DNA of 64,000 nt from Maridesulfovibrio hydrothermalis AM13 = DSM 14728 (lineage in GTDB: Bacteria; Desulfobacterota; Desulfovibrionia; Desulfovibrionales; Desulfovibrionaceae), in contig NC_020055.1 in the NCBI RefSeq assembly GCF_000331025.1, positions 1,530,370 to 1,594,369 of the forward strand, written 5' to 3'. This document shows positions 35,983-44,924 of the stretch, piece after piece; the stretch's first letter is position 1; each line of letters starts with the position of its first letter. The notes beneath the pieces were generated by a model. It was not told the origin of the DNA. It saw only the letters and a program-made list of their open reading frames with translations, and did no database searches. A program made the position numbers and the translations under genes.

Positions 35983-37626
35983 ATGTTACTTAGTCGTATC
36001 ACTGCTTTTTTTCTTGTTGCACTATCCGTTTTTGCTGCATCGGCTTCTTTTGCCGGAACAGCCCGCACCTATGCGGTTTACCCATTTGAAGTTAACGGGC
36101 CTGACCAGTATAAATACTTGAGTCGCGGCATTCAGACTATGCTTATCTCCCGTCTTAACTGGACAGGGCATTTTGAGCCTCTTGCCGGAACCAGAAATCT
36201 GAAGGAGTCTGAACGCCCTAAAACAGAAATTGATGAAATTAAAAGCATTCAGCGTCTTGGTTCTGATTATATGGCTCTTGGTTCCATTGTTATCGTGGGG
36301 AAGGACGCTTCCATTGATTTGCGTATGATCAATAAGGAAGGCAAGTCATGGACCAAAACAGCCAAGACGACCATTTCTGAATTGATTCCTGCCTTGGACG
36401 GTATAGCCAAGGAGATCAAAGGTGAACTTTTTGAGAAGCCCGGCAGCAGAAAGGAAACTGCGGAAGAAAAAGCTCGTGAGGAGGCTCGCCCTGACAGTCC
36501 AATGAATCCTGAGTTTGTCACTGCATCTTCTGCCGGTAAAGTGCTCGAAAGTACTATCAACCCGCAGTTTAGATATCAGGGCGGAACCGAAACTCCGGGA
36601 CGCTGGCGCAGCCAGAGTGTTAAAGTGGTTAACCGGGGTGGATTTGTTGCTGATGTAACCGGCGATGGAAAAAAAGATATTGTAGTTCTTGCTGGTACTG
36701 AGATCAAAGTTTTCGGTATCGATAAGCAGAGGCTTACTGAAGTGATGTCTTATAAATTTTCCAGTCGGGCAGAGGGGCTGAGGATCAGTTCTATTGATAT
36801 AGGTAATGACGGAGTTAAAGAAGTCGTTCTTTGTACAATGCTAAAGGACAGACCTTATTCTTATATAATTTCATTTAAGGACAAAGCTCCCAAGGTGCTG
36901 CTTGACCGCGTCAGCCTTTTCCTTTCTGTGATCCGTATTCCGCCTAACTTTACTGAAACTCTGGTGGGGCAGCGTCTTGATACCAGCAGAACTTTATATT
37001 CAAAAGACCTTGTGGAATATGTCTTTTCAGGCGGAAGGCTTATTCCGGTTAAGAATCTGACTGTACCTTCTTTTGCTAATGTATTTAACCTGACTTATCT
37101 TCCGCAGAAAGACGGTTATAAAGTTATTGTGATTAATAAGTACGGCAGAATTAATCTTTATGATAAAAATCTTGACCCTCTTTACGAGAGTCAGAATTCA
37201 TATAACTCCGTTGATGTGAAAATAGAAGCTTCTGCCAAGATGAGAGGTTTCGGAAAGGAAAATAAAGAAAGCAAGATGGAGAATTATTATTTTCTCCCCA
37301 TGCCTGTAACCGTGGCATCTTTGTCCGATCCCACGAAGAAGGAGGTCTTGCTGAACAAAGACCTTTCAGTGGCATCACAGGTTTTTTCAAACTACAAAAA
37401 CTTTTCGCAGGGTGAAATTCATTCCGAATATTTTGATGGAGTGGGCTTGACCCTTGCGTGGAAAACACGTCGCATCAAAGGAAGTATAACCGCTTACGGT
37501 GTTGCTGATATTGATAATGATGGACAGGATGAACTTTATTGTATCCTGAATACTTACCCCGGTTCTCTGGGGATTAAATTCAGGAAAACTCTTGTCATTG
37601 CTTATGAGCTTAATCTTGGCAAATAA
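35983..37626 (+). CDS. exported TolB-N-like and FG-GAP repeat protein
   Basis: A 547-residue protein with a signal peptide (LLSRITAFFLVALSVFAASASFAG). Residues 25-150 (YAVYPFEVNGPDQYKYLSRGIQTMLISRL) resemble the TolB N-terminal/CsgG-like fold. Two calcium-type FG-GAP loops follow: DVTGDGKKDIVVL (about 220) and DIDNDGQDELYCIL near the C-terminus, with a beta-rich middle that may be a propeller. GGAGGATTAAGTTC precedes the ATG. A periplasmic or surface role is likely; the function is unknown. It is followed by a terminator and a TRAP binding-protein gene. Confidence 0.7.
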   Translation: MLLSRITAFFLVALSVFAASASFAGTARTYAVYPFEVNGPDQYKYLSRGIQTMLISRLNWTGHFEPLAGTRNLKESERPKTEIDEIKSIQRLGSDYMALGSIVIVGKDASIDLRMINKEGKSWTKTAKTTISELIPALDGIAKEIKGELFEKPGSRKETAEEKAREEARPDSPMNPEFVTASSAGKVLESTINPQFRYQGGTETPGRWRSQSVKVVNRGGFVADVTGDGKKDIVVLAGTEIKVFGIDKQRLTEVMSYKFSSRAEGLRISSIDIGNDGVKEVVLCTMLKDRPYSYIISFKDKAPKVLLDRVSLFLSVIRIPPNFTETLVGQRLDTSRTLYSKDLVEYVFSGGRLIPVKNLTVPSFANVFNLTYLPQKDGYKVIVINKYGRINLYDKNLDPLYESQNSYNSVDVKIEASAKMRGFGKENKESKMENYYFLPMPVTVASLSDPTKKEVLLNKDLSVASQVFSNYKNFSQGEIHSEYFDGVGLTLAWKTRRIKGSITAYGVADIDNDGQDELYCILNTYPGSLGIKFRKTLVIAYELNLGK

Positions 37627-37638
37627 CAGTTGATATCG

Positions 37639-37670
37639 GGCCTCCTGTTCTGTGCAGGGGGCCTTCTTTA
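37639..37670 (+). terminator. terminator after FG-GAP gene
   Basis: GGCCTCCTG (37639-37647) pairs with CAGGGGGCC (37655-37663), followed by TTCTTTA. Confidence 0.75.
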
Positions 37671-37755
37671 TATAAAACCGTTCTTTATGGCAGTTGCAGC
37701 TACGGCCTGCTTCTCTGTCAAATTACAAAAGCAAGTCCTTATGATGGAGGGAGTT

Positions 37756-38787
37756 ATGACCAGAACCGGCAAACTTACCGGCGTTTTCGCTGCGCTGATG
37801 ATTTGCGCAGCCATGCTTTGTTCAGTTTCACCTGTTAGTGCTGCTGATGTTATAAAACTCAGCTATGCTAATTTTCCGCCTGCTAAAACTTTTCCCTGTG
37901 TCCAGATGGAACGCTGGAAGCAGGAAGTGGAAAAAAGGACAAACGGCAAGGTTCTGGTTCAGACTTACCCCGGATCAACTCTTCTGGGGGCTAAGACTAC
38001 TTTGCGCGGTGTTATGCAGGGGCAGGCTTCTATCGGCTGTATCAGCCTTGCCTACCATCCCGGTGTATTTCCTTTGAGTTCTGTTTTTGAACTCCCACTG
38101 GGGTTCACTACAGCAACTTCTGCCAGTCTTGCTCTCTGGGATCTTTATGAAAAATATCAGCCCAAAGAGTTTAAGCGTTTCAAAGTTCTGACCATGTTTA
38201 CCTCCGCTCCTTCAAATCTCATGACTAAGGCTCCGGTTCGTAAGCTGGAGGATCTTAAAGGACTTGAACTGCGTGCTTCCGGTATCCTTTCTAAAATTTT
38301 GGAATCTCTCGGTGCTACTCCTGTATCCATGCCCATGTCTGCAACTCCTGAAGCATTGCAGAAAGGCGTTGTGAAGGGGCTGTTTTCATCGTTCGACGTG
38401 CTTAAAGACTTGAATTTTGCTGAAATCTGCCGCTACGAAACCGTGACCAATACTGCTGTTTACCCCTTTGCCATCATCATGAATATGAAGGCATGGAATG
38501 ACCTGCCTGACGATGTTAAAAAAGTTATGAACGATCTTGGGCGTGAGCAGGCGCAGTGGACCGGTGAGTACATGGATCAGCATGTAAAAGATTCTCTGGC
38601 ATGGGCTGAAGAAAAGTATTCTATTGAGATGATCAAAATGTCTGATGCTGATATGCAGGCCATCAGAGAAAAGACAGTTCCCCTTATTGAGGACTGGAAA
38701 AAGAAGGCTACTGGTGCAGGGATTGCTGCTTCTGCGGTTCTTTCCGATGTTGAAGCTTCCCGTTTAAAATACGAAGCAGCCAAATAG
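37756..38787 (+). CDS. TRAP transporter solute-binding protein, DctP type
   Basis: I chose ATG 37756 because GGAGGGA lies just before it and a signal peptide follows at once (TGKLTGVFAALMICAAMLCSVSPVSAAD). The 343-residue product has DctP-family features: LSYANFPPAKTFPCVQMERWKQEVEKRTNGKV, a PGSTLLGA segment, KLEDLKGLELRASGILSKILESLGATPVSMPMSATPEALQKGVV and the membrane-docking C-terminal helix. Organic acids are usual ligands; the exact one is unknown. A stable hairpin separates it from the membrane subunit genes. Confidence 0.9.
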   Translation: MTRTGKLTGVFAALMICAAMLCSVSPVSAADVIKLSYANFPPAKTFPCVQMERWKQEVEKRTNGKVLVQTYPGSTLLGAKTTLRGVMQGQASIGCISLAYHPGVFPLSSVFELPLGFTTATSASLALWDLYEKYQPKEFKRFKVLTMFTSAPSNLMTKAPVRKLEDLKGLELRASGILSKILESLGATPVSMPMSATPEALQKGVVKGLFSSFDVLKDLNFAEICRYETVTNTAVYPFAIIMNMKAWNDLPDDVKKVMNDLGREQAQWTGEYMDQHVKDSLAWAEEKYSIEMIKMSDADMQAIREKTVPLIEDWKKKATGAGIAASAVLSDVEASRLKYEAAK

Positions 38788-38810
38788 GTTTCTTTTATAA
38801 AAACTAATAC

Positions 38811-38843
38811 GAATATCCCCGCCAATGCATGGCGGGGATATTC
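38811..38843 (+). promoter_or_regulatory. perfect 14-bp hairpin between dctP and dctQ
   Basis: GAATATCCCCGCCA (38811-38824) and TGGCGGGGATATTC (38830-38843) form a strong stem without a T run. It may stabilise the dctP message or slow transcription into dctQM, a known way to make more binding protein than membrane subunits. Confidence 0.6.
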
Positions 38844-38855
38844 TAAGTACAGACT

Positions 38856-39353
38856 ATGATAAAATATTTGGAAAAAACAGCTATCTGGATTTGCCGGATT
38901 CTGGCTGGACTGGCAGGAATTGCGCTTACTCTGATGATTGTTCTTGCGTGCGCAAATATGCTTTCAAGGGCAATCTGGGTTCCGGTAAAAGGAACATTTG
39001 AATTGATGGGATTCCTTGGCGCGGTTACCGCAGCTTTATCGCTTGGATTTTCTCAGCTCAACCGCAGTCATATTGCGGTGGGGCTTTTTTTCAGATTTTT
39101 TCCCAAGCCTGTTCAGACCTTTCTGGAGGCGGTTTCCGGCGGGGTGTCCTGCTTGTTCTTTTCTTTCTGCGCTATTGAAACAGCTAAATGGGGCATGTTT
39201 TTAGTAGAACTTGGAGAAGTGTCTGAGACTCTCGGAATACAATTTTATCCTTTTGTCTTCGCAGTGGCTTTCGGGTGCGCTGCTATGGCTTTTGTTTTGC
39301 TGCTTGACATTTACAGAACCCTGACCGGGAAAGAACCTTTAAGTCCTGCCTAA
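38856..39353 (+). CDS. TRAP transporter small membrane subunit, DctQ type
   Basis: A 165-residue protein with four transmembrane helices (about 12-35, 47-70, 88-108, 128-150) and the DctQ hallmark NMLSRAIWVPVKGTFELMGFLGAVTAALSLGFSQLNRSHIAV. It pairs with the large subunit that begins 17 bases later. Confidence 0.9.
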   Translation: MIKYLEKTAIWICRILAGLAGIALTLMIVLACANMLSRAIWVPVKGTFELMGFLGAVTAALSLGFSQLNRSHIAVGLFFRFFPKPVQTFLEAVSGGVSCLFFSFCAIETAKWGMFLVELGEVSETLGIQFYPFVFAVAFGCAAMAFVLLLDIYRTLTGKEPLSPA

Positions 39354-39370
39354 GCGGATGATGATATAAT

Positions 39371-40672
39371 ATGGAACCGATTACTATAGGTCTTGCAGGT
39401 ATTTTCAGCCTGCTGTTTGTTATTCTTGTTTTGCGTATTCCCGTGGGGTTTGCCATGGGAATCATCGGCTTTGTCGGCTTGGCCAAGGTTCTGAACCTTC
39501 AAGCCGCTTACGGTATGCTGGGGACAGAAGTCTGGAATGTTTTTTCCTCCTATGGGTTAACTGTGATTCCTCTTTTTATCCTGATGGGACAGATATGCTT
39601 CTATTCCGGAGTTAATGAAAGACTCTATAAGTCTGCATACGCATGGATGGGCCATATCCGGGGCGGCATCGCTATGGCGACAGTCCTTGCCTGCGCCGGT
39701 TTTGCAGCCATTTGCGGTTCGAATACCGCAACTGCTGCAACTATGAGTACCGTGGCTCTGCCGGAGATGAAGAAATTTCGCTATAACCCTATTTTGAGTA
39801 CCGGATCTGTAGCCGCCGGAGCGACACTTGGTGTGGTTATTCCGCCCAGTGTTGTTCTGATCATTATCGGGTTGCAAACAGGAGAGTCTATCGGCCGTCT
39901 TTTTATGGGCGGCGTAATTCCGGGAGTCCTGCTCTGCGTCTTGTTTCTGGTTACTGTTTATCTGATGTGTGTGCGCCATCCTGACTGGGGTCCGGCCGGT
40001 CCGGAAGTCAGTTTAAAAGATAAGCTCCGCTCACTTCCCGGCTCCATTGAAATGGTGATCCTTTTTGTGCTGGTCATGGGCGGGCTTTTTGCGGGCTGGT
40101 TTACTCCGACTGAGGCCGGGGCTGCCGGATCTGCGTTTGCATTGCTGATCAGCATTGTTTCCCGGAAGATGAGTTTTAAAAAATTTACCTGTGCAGTTGT
40201 GGATACCATGAAAGTATCCTGCATGATCATGACGGTCATGCTCGGTGCTGTGATTTTCGGTCGTTTTCTGGCTGTAACCCGCATTCCTTTTGAGGCGGCA
40301 AACTTCATAACCGCACTTCCTATACCCCCCACAGTTATCATTTTGCTGATTTGTGTCATCTATATCATAGGCGGCATGGTCATGGATGCATTGGCGTTGT
40401 TGCTTATTACCATTCCGATCTTTTTCCCTATCGTAACTGCTATGGGGTATGATCCGATCTGGTTCGGCGTGATGATTACCATTGTGACAACTATGGGCGC
40501 AATTACTCCTCCGGTCGGGGTGACCACATTTATTGTGGCCTCTATGGCTGAAGACGTCTCTATTGACAGAGTTTTTCTGGGGGTCAGTTATTTTATGGTC
40601 GCCTACGCCGCACTTGTGGCATTGATGCTCATGTTTCCGGCCACGGTCACATTTTTGCCAAGTCTGCTTTAA
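39371..40672 (+). CDS. TRAP transporter large membrane subunit, DctM type
   Basis: A 433-residue protein with about twelve transmembrane helices. Family signatures include LRIPVGFAMGIIGFVGL, LFILMGQICFYSGV, AAICGSNTATAATMSTVALPEM, AAGATLGVVIPPSVVLIIIG, GWFTPTEAGAAGSAFAL and MDALALLLITIPIFFPIVTAMGYDPIWFGVM. It forms the sodium-driven channel of the importer encoded by the three genes 37756-40672. The Shine-Dalgarno is weak, so coupling to dctQ is plausible. Confidence 0.93.
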   Translation: MEPITIGLAGIFSLLFVILVLRIPVGFAMGIIGFVGLAKVLNLQAAYGMLGTEVWNVFSSYGLTVIPLFILMGQICFYSGVNERLYKSAYAWMGHIRGGIAMATVLACAGFAAICGSNTATAATMSTVALPEMKKFRYNPILSTGSVAAGATLGVVIPPSVVLIIIGLQTGESIGRLFMGGVIPGVLLCVLFLVTVYLMCVRHPDWGPAGPEVSLKDKLRSLPGSIEMVILFVLVMGGLFAGWFTPTEAGAAGSAFALLISIVSRKMSFKKFTCAVVDTMKVSCMIMTVMLGAVIFGRFLAVTRIPFEAANFITALPIPPTVIILLICVIYIIGGMVMDALALLLITIPIFFPIVTAMGYDPIWFGVMITIVTTMGAITPPVGVTTFIVASMAEDVSIDRVFLGVSYFMVAYAALVALMLMFPATVTFLPSLL

Positions 40673-40696
40673 TTAAATTCCAGTCAGGTTATGATT

Positions 40697-41563
40697 ATGC
40701 CCGCTGAATTTGTAACGGTCACTGCTGCTGAGTCCGGTCAGAAACTGGTCCGCTTTCTTGAACGAAGGGTGGGGAGCGATGTGCCGCGCTCAGCTGTCAT
40801 GCGCTGGATTCGAAAAGGTGATGTGCGGGTTGATAAAGGCCGGCGCAAGCCCTTTGATATTGTCAAAGAGGGGCAGATGGTGAGGATTCCTCCTCATCAG
40901 ACCGAAGCAACTGTTAAAACCGACCTTTCGCCTCTTGAAATAATATATGAAGATGATGATTATCTGGCGGTGAACAAGCCTGCCGGACTGCCCTCTCAGG
41001 GCGGCACGGGCCATAACGACAGTGTGGCTGACCGTCTTCTTTCCATGTACGCAGCGGCTCCATTCAAGCCCGCTCCGGCTCATCGTCTTGATCGGGACAC
41101 TTCCGGGGTTTTGCTGGCCGGTAAAAGTTATCAGGGACAGAAAAACCTCTCTGATATGTTTGCGGGCGGGCAGGGTGGTAAATATTACCTGACCATTGTC
41201 CGCAGTGAATGGACCGGAGACAGGTGGGAGGATTTATACGATTTTATGGAAAAGTCCGCTGTAAAGGGGCATGAAAAAATGATCGTCGGGACAGGCAGGA
41301 AAGCACATTCTTCGGTTTTTCCTTTGCAAATTACAAAAGAAAGAAGCCTTTTGCTGGTAAAGCTGCATACCGGGCGGACTCATCAGATCAGAGTTCAGCT
41401 TTCTTCGCGCGGTGCGCCAATTTCAGGTGATTCTAAGTATGGCGGCGGTAAAGGGAAGATGAAGCTGCACTGCTGGCGTATAGAGACTCCTTGGTTCACC
41501 GCTGAATGTTATCCAAAATGGAACATAGAGATACCTGACAATCTGAGAGTTATTATAGAATAA
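40697..41563 (+). CDS. RluC/RluD-type RNA pseudouridine synthase with S4 domain
   Basis: ATG 40697 follows CAGGTT by about seven bases; an ATG at 40691 is also possible. The N-terminal S4 RNA-binding domain (GQKLVRFLERRV, VMRWIRKGDVRVDKGRRKPFDIVKEGQMV) is followed by the catalytic HRLDRDTSGVLLAGKS (Asp at the fourth position) and HTGRTHQIRVQLSSRGAPISGDSKYG. The 288-residue product fits the RluC group, which modifies 23S rRNA. It lies 24 bases after dctM, so it may be read through from the TRAP operon. Confidence 0.9.
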   Translation: MPAEFVTVTAAESGQKLVRFLERRVGSDVPRSAVMRWIRKGDVRVDKGRRKPFDIVKEGQMVRIPPHQTEATVKTDLSPLEIIYEDDDYLAVNKPAGLPSQGGTGHNDSVADRLLSMYAAAPFKPAPAHRLDRDTSGVLLAGKSYQGQKNLSDMFAGGQGGKYYLTIVRSEWTGDRWEDLYDFMEKSAVKGHEKMIVGTGRKAHSSVFPLQITKERSLLLVKLHTGRTHQIRVQLSSRGAPISGDSKYGGGKGKMKLHCWRIETPWFTAECYPKWNIEIPDNLRVIIE

Positions 41564-41663
41564 TCCTGCGTAAAAAAAGGTCAGGATATGCTGAATAATG
41601 GAGAGTCGAATTCAAGGGTGAACGGGCTTTTCATGATGAGCAGTTAATTAACTGAAAGTAAGT

Positions 41664-41707
41664 AGAAAATCCCCTGCAACAGTACTGTTGCAGGGGATTT
41701 TCTTTAG
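41664..41707. terminator. bidirectional terminator between rluC-like gene and ech operon
   Basis: A perfect 40-base palindrome, 20 bp per arm (41664-41683 with 41684-41703), with CCCCTGCAACAG at its core and A/T runs on both outer sides. The genes on either side converge on it. Confidence 0.9.
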
Positions 41708-41727
41708 TACAAGCTAAGCCTGAGAAG

Positions 41728-42108
41728 TTATTTCTTGGCGGCTTTCTTTTTTTTGGGCGGCTTGAGTTTGCCGACCTGCTCAATCATATCACGCTGCGCA
41801 GAAGGAGCGCGATGTACGGGTTTCATGTACAGACTTTGAGTCGGACATTCGTCCACACAGATTGAGCAATATACGCATGCGAAGGGATCACATATCCAGG
41901 TGCCGGTTCCGCTGTCCTTGTCTTTGGTAACGGTGATGCACTGAGAAGGACATTTGATTTCACATTTTTTGCAGAAGATGCACTCATCAATATTATTGAA
42001 CAGTTCACCTCTGTAACGCTCATAAGGCTCACGTACTTCCACAGGATACATACGAGTCGAGCTTTTTGAGAAGAGGTTCTTAAGTACAGTCGGAGTCATG
42101 AAAAGCAT
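41728..42108 (-). CDS. echF: Ech hydrogenase ferredoxin-like subunit EchF
   Basis: I start it at the ATG ending at 42108, preceded by AGGAGGCCGAGAC. The 126-residue NuoI-like product has two [4Fe-4S] motifs, CIFCKKCEIKCP and CVYCSICVDECP, and a Lys-rich C-terminus (PPKKKKAAKK). Established role: it carries electrons between soluble ferredoxin and the small hydrogenase subunit. It is the last gene of the operon. Confidence 0.93.
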   Translation of the reverse strand: MLFMTPTVLKNLFSKSSTRMYPVEVREPYERYRGELFNNIDECIFCKKCEIKCPSQCITVTKDKDSGTGTWICDPFACVYCSICVDECPTQSLYMKPVHRAPSAQRDMIEQVGKLKPPKKKKAAKK

Positions 42109-42119
42109 GTCTCGGCCTC

Positions 42120-43196
42120 CTAGCGTTCCGTGCAGCTGATGCACGGGTCGATTGACAGAATGATAACCGGAACGTCAGCAAGTTCGCAATTAGGCAGCAT
42201 TGCCATAAGAGGCGGAACGTTCGCAAACGTCGGGGTTCTGATACGCACCCTGTCAAGGTACTTTTTGCCACTACCTTTAATGTAGTAGAGGCATTCGCCG
42301 CGGGGCTGTTCCACGCGGGTAATAACTTCGCCTTCGGGGTTGCCTTTAACCTTAACTGCAATATCGCCCTGAGGCATGCCGGCGATAGCCTGACGTACCA
42401 GTTCAACGGACTGCAAGGTTTCTCTGAATCTTACTTTGGAGCGTGCGTAGCAGTCTCCGGAAGTTTCAACAATCGGCTCGAAGTCGATATTTTTAAATGC
42501 AGCATACTTGAGAAGACGCATGTCGGAAGCGACGCCGCTACCGCGGAGAGTCGGGCCGGCTGCGCCAAGATCGTAAGCCTGTTCTTTGGTAAGAACGCCT
42601 ACGCCTTTTGTACGCGAGCAGACAGTGTAGTCTTCAAGAATGGTGTTTTGAATTGCCTGAATTTCTTTTTCCGCAGTGTTAACTTCGGAAATAATCCAGG
42701 AGCACATTTCGGGGGTGAGATCCTGACGGACACCACCGACAACGTTTACAGATGTGATAACGCGGCTACCGGTAGTAGCTTCGTTGATATCCATAATGCG
42801 TTCACGAATACGCCAGAACTGCATGAATAGACTTTCAAAGCCGAAAGCATCGGCAAAGAGTCCAAGCCAGAGCAGATGGCTGTGCATACGATGCAGTTCA
42901 GACCAAATAGTACGGAGGTATTCAGCTCTTTCAGGAACCTCTACTCCCATTATTTCTTCAAGCCCCTGACAGTAGCAAAGGGAGTGAATGTTGGAGCAGA
43001 TACCGCACACACGTTCTACGATCTGGATCATTTGGTTATAATCGCGGATCTCAGCGAGTTTTTCCAACCCTCTGTGAACGTATCCAAGTGCGGGAATGGC
43101 CTCCCGTACGATCTCGTCTTCCACGACAAGCTTCACGTGCAGCGGTTCCGGAAGAACCGGATGCTGCGGACCGAAAGGTATGATGGTACGTGCCAT
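42120..43196 (-). CDS. echE: Ech hydrogenase large [NiFe] subunit EchE
   Basis: A 358-residue NuoD-like protein. Both nickel-ligand pairs are present: ERVCGICSNIHS (Cys64, Cys67) and DPCISCTER (Cys352, Cys355). Their presence separates it from complex I, which has lost them. FGPQHPVLPEPLHVKL opens the fold. The chain ends only four residues after the last ligand pair, with no long C-terminal extension such as other [NiFe] hydrogenases have cleaved off. Confidence 0.96.
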   Translation of the reverse strand: MARTIIPFGPQHPVLPEPLHVKLVVEDEIVREAIPALGYVHRGLEKLAEIRDYNQMIQIVERVCGICSNIHSLCYCQGLEEIMGVEVPERAEYLRTIWSELHRMHSHLLWLGLFADAFGFESLFMQFWRIRERIMDINEATTGSRVITSVNVVGGVRQDLTPEMCSWIISEVNTAEKEIQAIQNTILEDYTVCSRTKGVGVLTKEQAYDLGAAGPTLRGSGVASDMRLLKYAAFKNIDFEPIVETSGDCYARSKVRFRETLQSVELVRQAIAGMPQGDIAVKVKGNPEGEVITRVEQPRGECLYYIKGSGKKYLDRVRIRTPTFANVPPLMAMLPNCELADVPVIILSIDPCISCTER

Positions 43197-43244
43197 AATT
43201 TACCCTATAGTTGTTATCGTCTTGGTTTAATTCGGGAAGACGAG

Positions 43245-43616
43245 TTATTTTTTAGCAGTCATCGCCTTAGTGTTATTGCACATGGGGATGATTGTTATTT
43301 CATCATCAAGGTACAGCTTACGGCCGAAATCGAGTGCCAGACCTTCGAACACGAGTCCGAACTGGTCCTGAAGTTCGTTTTCAACGAGCAAAGCCGCAAA
43401 GTATACGCCGCTGCATGAAGGGATAGGTGTATCCATTGCTGCGGTGAGACGTAAATTGACGATTACTTCATCCTTGTCGAAGTGATAAAGAATATCCACA
43501 TTTCCATCACCGATATCAGTGCAGGAATAGGTGACGAAACGCTGTCCGTCATTCTTCATCTTGGTTACTTCTCCGACCAGGGTATCCAGGGTGACTTCTT
43601 TAATATTTTCAATCAC
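43245..43616 (-). CDS. echD: Ech hydrogenase NuoC-like subunit EchD
   Basis: A 123-residue protein matching the 30-kDa subunit fold in short form: MIENIKEVTLDTLVGEVTKMKNDGQRFVTYSC, ILYHFDKDEVIVNLRLTAAMDTPIPSCSGVYFAALLVENELQDQFGLVFEGLALDFGRKLYL. The ENELQDQFGLxFxG segment is the NuoC signature. It lies between echC and echE. Confidence 0.9.
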   Translation of the reverse strand: MIENIKEVTLDTLVGEVTKMKNDGQRFVTYSCTDIGDGNVDILYHFDKDEVIVNLRLTAAMDTPIPSCSGVYFAALLVENELQDQFGLVFEGLALDFGRKLYLDDEITIIPMCNNTKAMTAKK

Positions 43617-43636
43617 GTTTTTATCCCTCGTAATGT

Positions 43637-44071
43637 TTAGCCTTTAAGGCCTTCAAACTTGGCAAGGGCAGTGACCACACCGTCGATGATTGCTTCGGGT
43701 TTCGCAGGGCAACCGGGGACATATACGTCCACAGGGATTACCTTGTCGATTCCGCCGAGTACATTGTAGCACTCACGGAAAACACCGCCGGACAGGCCGC
43801 ATGCGCCGATAGCGATCACGCCTTTAGGATCAGGCATCTGATCATAAATGTTGCGCAATACTTTGGCGTTACGGGGGTTCACTGTTCCGGTTACCAAGAG
43901 GACGTCAGCATGTTTGGGGTTACCCACATTGACAATACCGAAACGCTCAATGTCGTACATCGGTGTCAGGCATGCCAGAACTTCGATGTCGCAGCCGTTA
44001 CAACTTCCGCAGTCAAAATGCATGATCCACGGAGATTTGGCGCGTGAATTTTCAATGAATTTCTTGAACAT
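43637..44071 (-). CDS. echC: Ech hydrogenase small subunit EchC
   Basis: A 144-residue NuoB-like protein binding the proximal [4Fe-4S] cluster: FDCGSCNGCDIEVLACL, GTVNPRNAKVLRNIYDQMPDPKGVIAIGACGLSGGVF and VPGCPAKPEAIIDGVV. It takes electrons from EchF and passes them to the [NiFe] site in EchE. Confidence 0.95.
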   Translation of the reverse strand: MFKKFIENSRAKSPWIMHFDCGSCNGCDIEVLACLTPMYDIERFGIVNVGNPKHADVLLVTGTVNPRNAKVLRNIYDQMPDPKGVIAIGACGLSGGVFRECYNVLGGIDKVIPVDVYVPGCPAKPEAIIDGVVTALAKFEGLKG

Positions 44072-44075
44072 ATGC

Positions 44076-44924
44076 TTAACCTGCGTACAGCCAGATGAGG
44101 TTAACGAAAGACATGGCCAGACCGATGCTCCAGACGTACTTCAGCATCCAGCGCCAGGTCATGCGAGCCATTGTGTTATCGATAAGCAGCTCTGCAAAGT
44201 AAGTGGATGCGAGCAGGAGTACGACACCTACGAGGCTTGTGTGCCAGAAAAGGGCACAGATACCAAGAATAAACACAGTCTCATACCAGTGGGCGATTTC
44301 GATAATCCCGAGGTAGGGACCGGAGAACTCAGTGAGAACCCCTTTGACAATTTCCTGATGCGCGTGATGCGAAGTGGAGAAGTCAAAAGGAGATTTTCTC
44401 AGTTTAATAGTCAGAGCGTAACCAAGTACTATGAACATAAGGGGCAGCTGGATAAGCAGCGGCTTGTCATAAGCAAGGATTTCATCAATTCTGAAGCTTC
44501 CGGTAACCATGTAAATGGAAGCGAAAACCAGAATGATAAGCGGCTCATATGTCAGAACCTGAATAAGTTCGCGTTGTGCACCAACCTGACTGAACGGGGA
44601 CGGACTGGCAAGACCGCCCATTACCAGAAAGACTGCGCCGATTGCCTGAACAAAGAAGATCAGAAGCAGGTCGGACTGAGCAAAGAGAAGACCGACAGAG
44701 AGTGCTGCTGCAATAAGGTAAACCCATGCACAGAAAACCTGCCAGAAGTTGTTAATAACTTTTACTTTACCAAACAGTTTGGCAACATCGTAGAATGGCT
44801 GGAGAATCGGAGGACCGAAACGGGATTGCAGGCGCGCTGTTATGCGTCTGTCAACACCGGAGATCAGGCCGCCGAGAACCGGAGCTATAACGATGCCTAG
44901 AATTAAGAGAATTATCGTTTCCAT
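44076..44924 (-). CDS. echB: Ech hydrogenase membrane subunit EchB (NuoH-like)
   Basis: A 282-residue protein with about eight transmembrane helices. LISGVDRRITARLQSRFGPPILQPFYDVAKLF is the NuoH quinone-module signature and RKSPFDFSTSHHAHQEIVKGVLTEFSGPYLGIIEIAHWYE is the conserved loop. Its ATG overlaps the echA stop by one base. Confidence 0.94.
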   Translation of the reverse strand: METIILLILGIVIAPVLGGLISGVDRRITARLQSRFGPPILQPFYDVAKLFGKVKVINNFWQVFCAWVYLIAAALSVGLLFAQSDLLLIFFVQAIGAVFLVMGGLASPSPFSQVGAQRELIQVLTYEPLIILVFASIYMVTGSFRIDEILAYDKPLLIQLPLMFIVLGYALTIKLRKSPFDFSTSHHAHQEIVKGVLTEFSGPYLGIIEIAHWYETVFILGICALFWHTSLVGVVLLLASTYFAELLIDNTMARMTWRWMLKYVWSIGLAMSFVNLIWLYAG

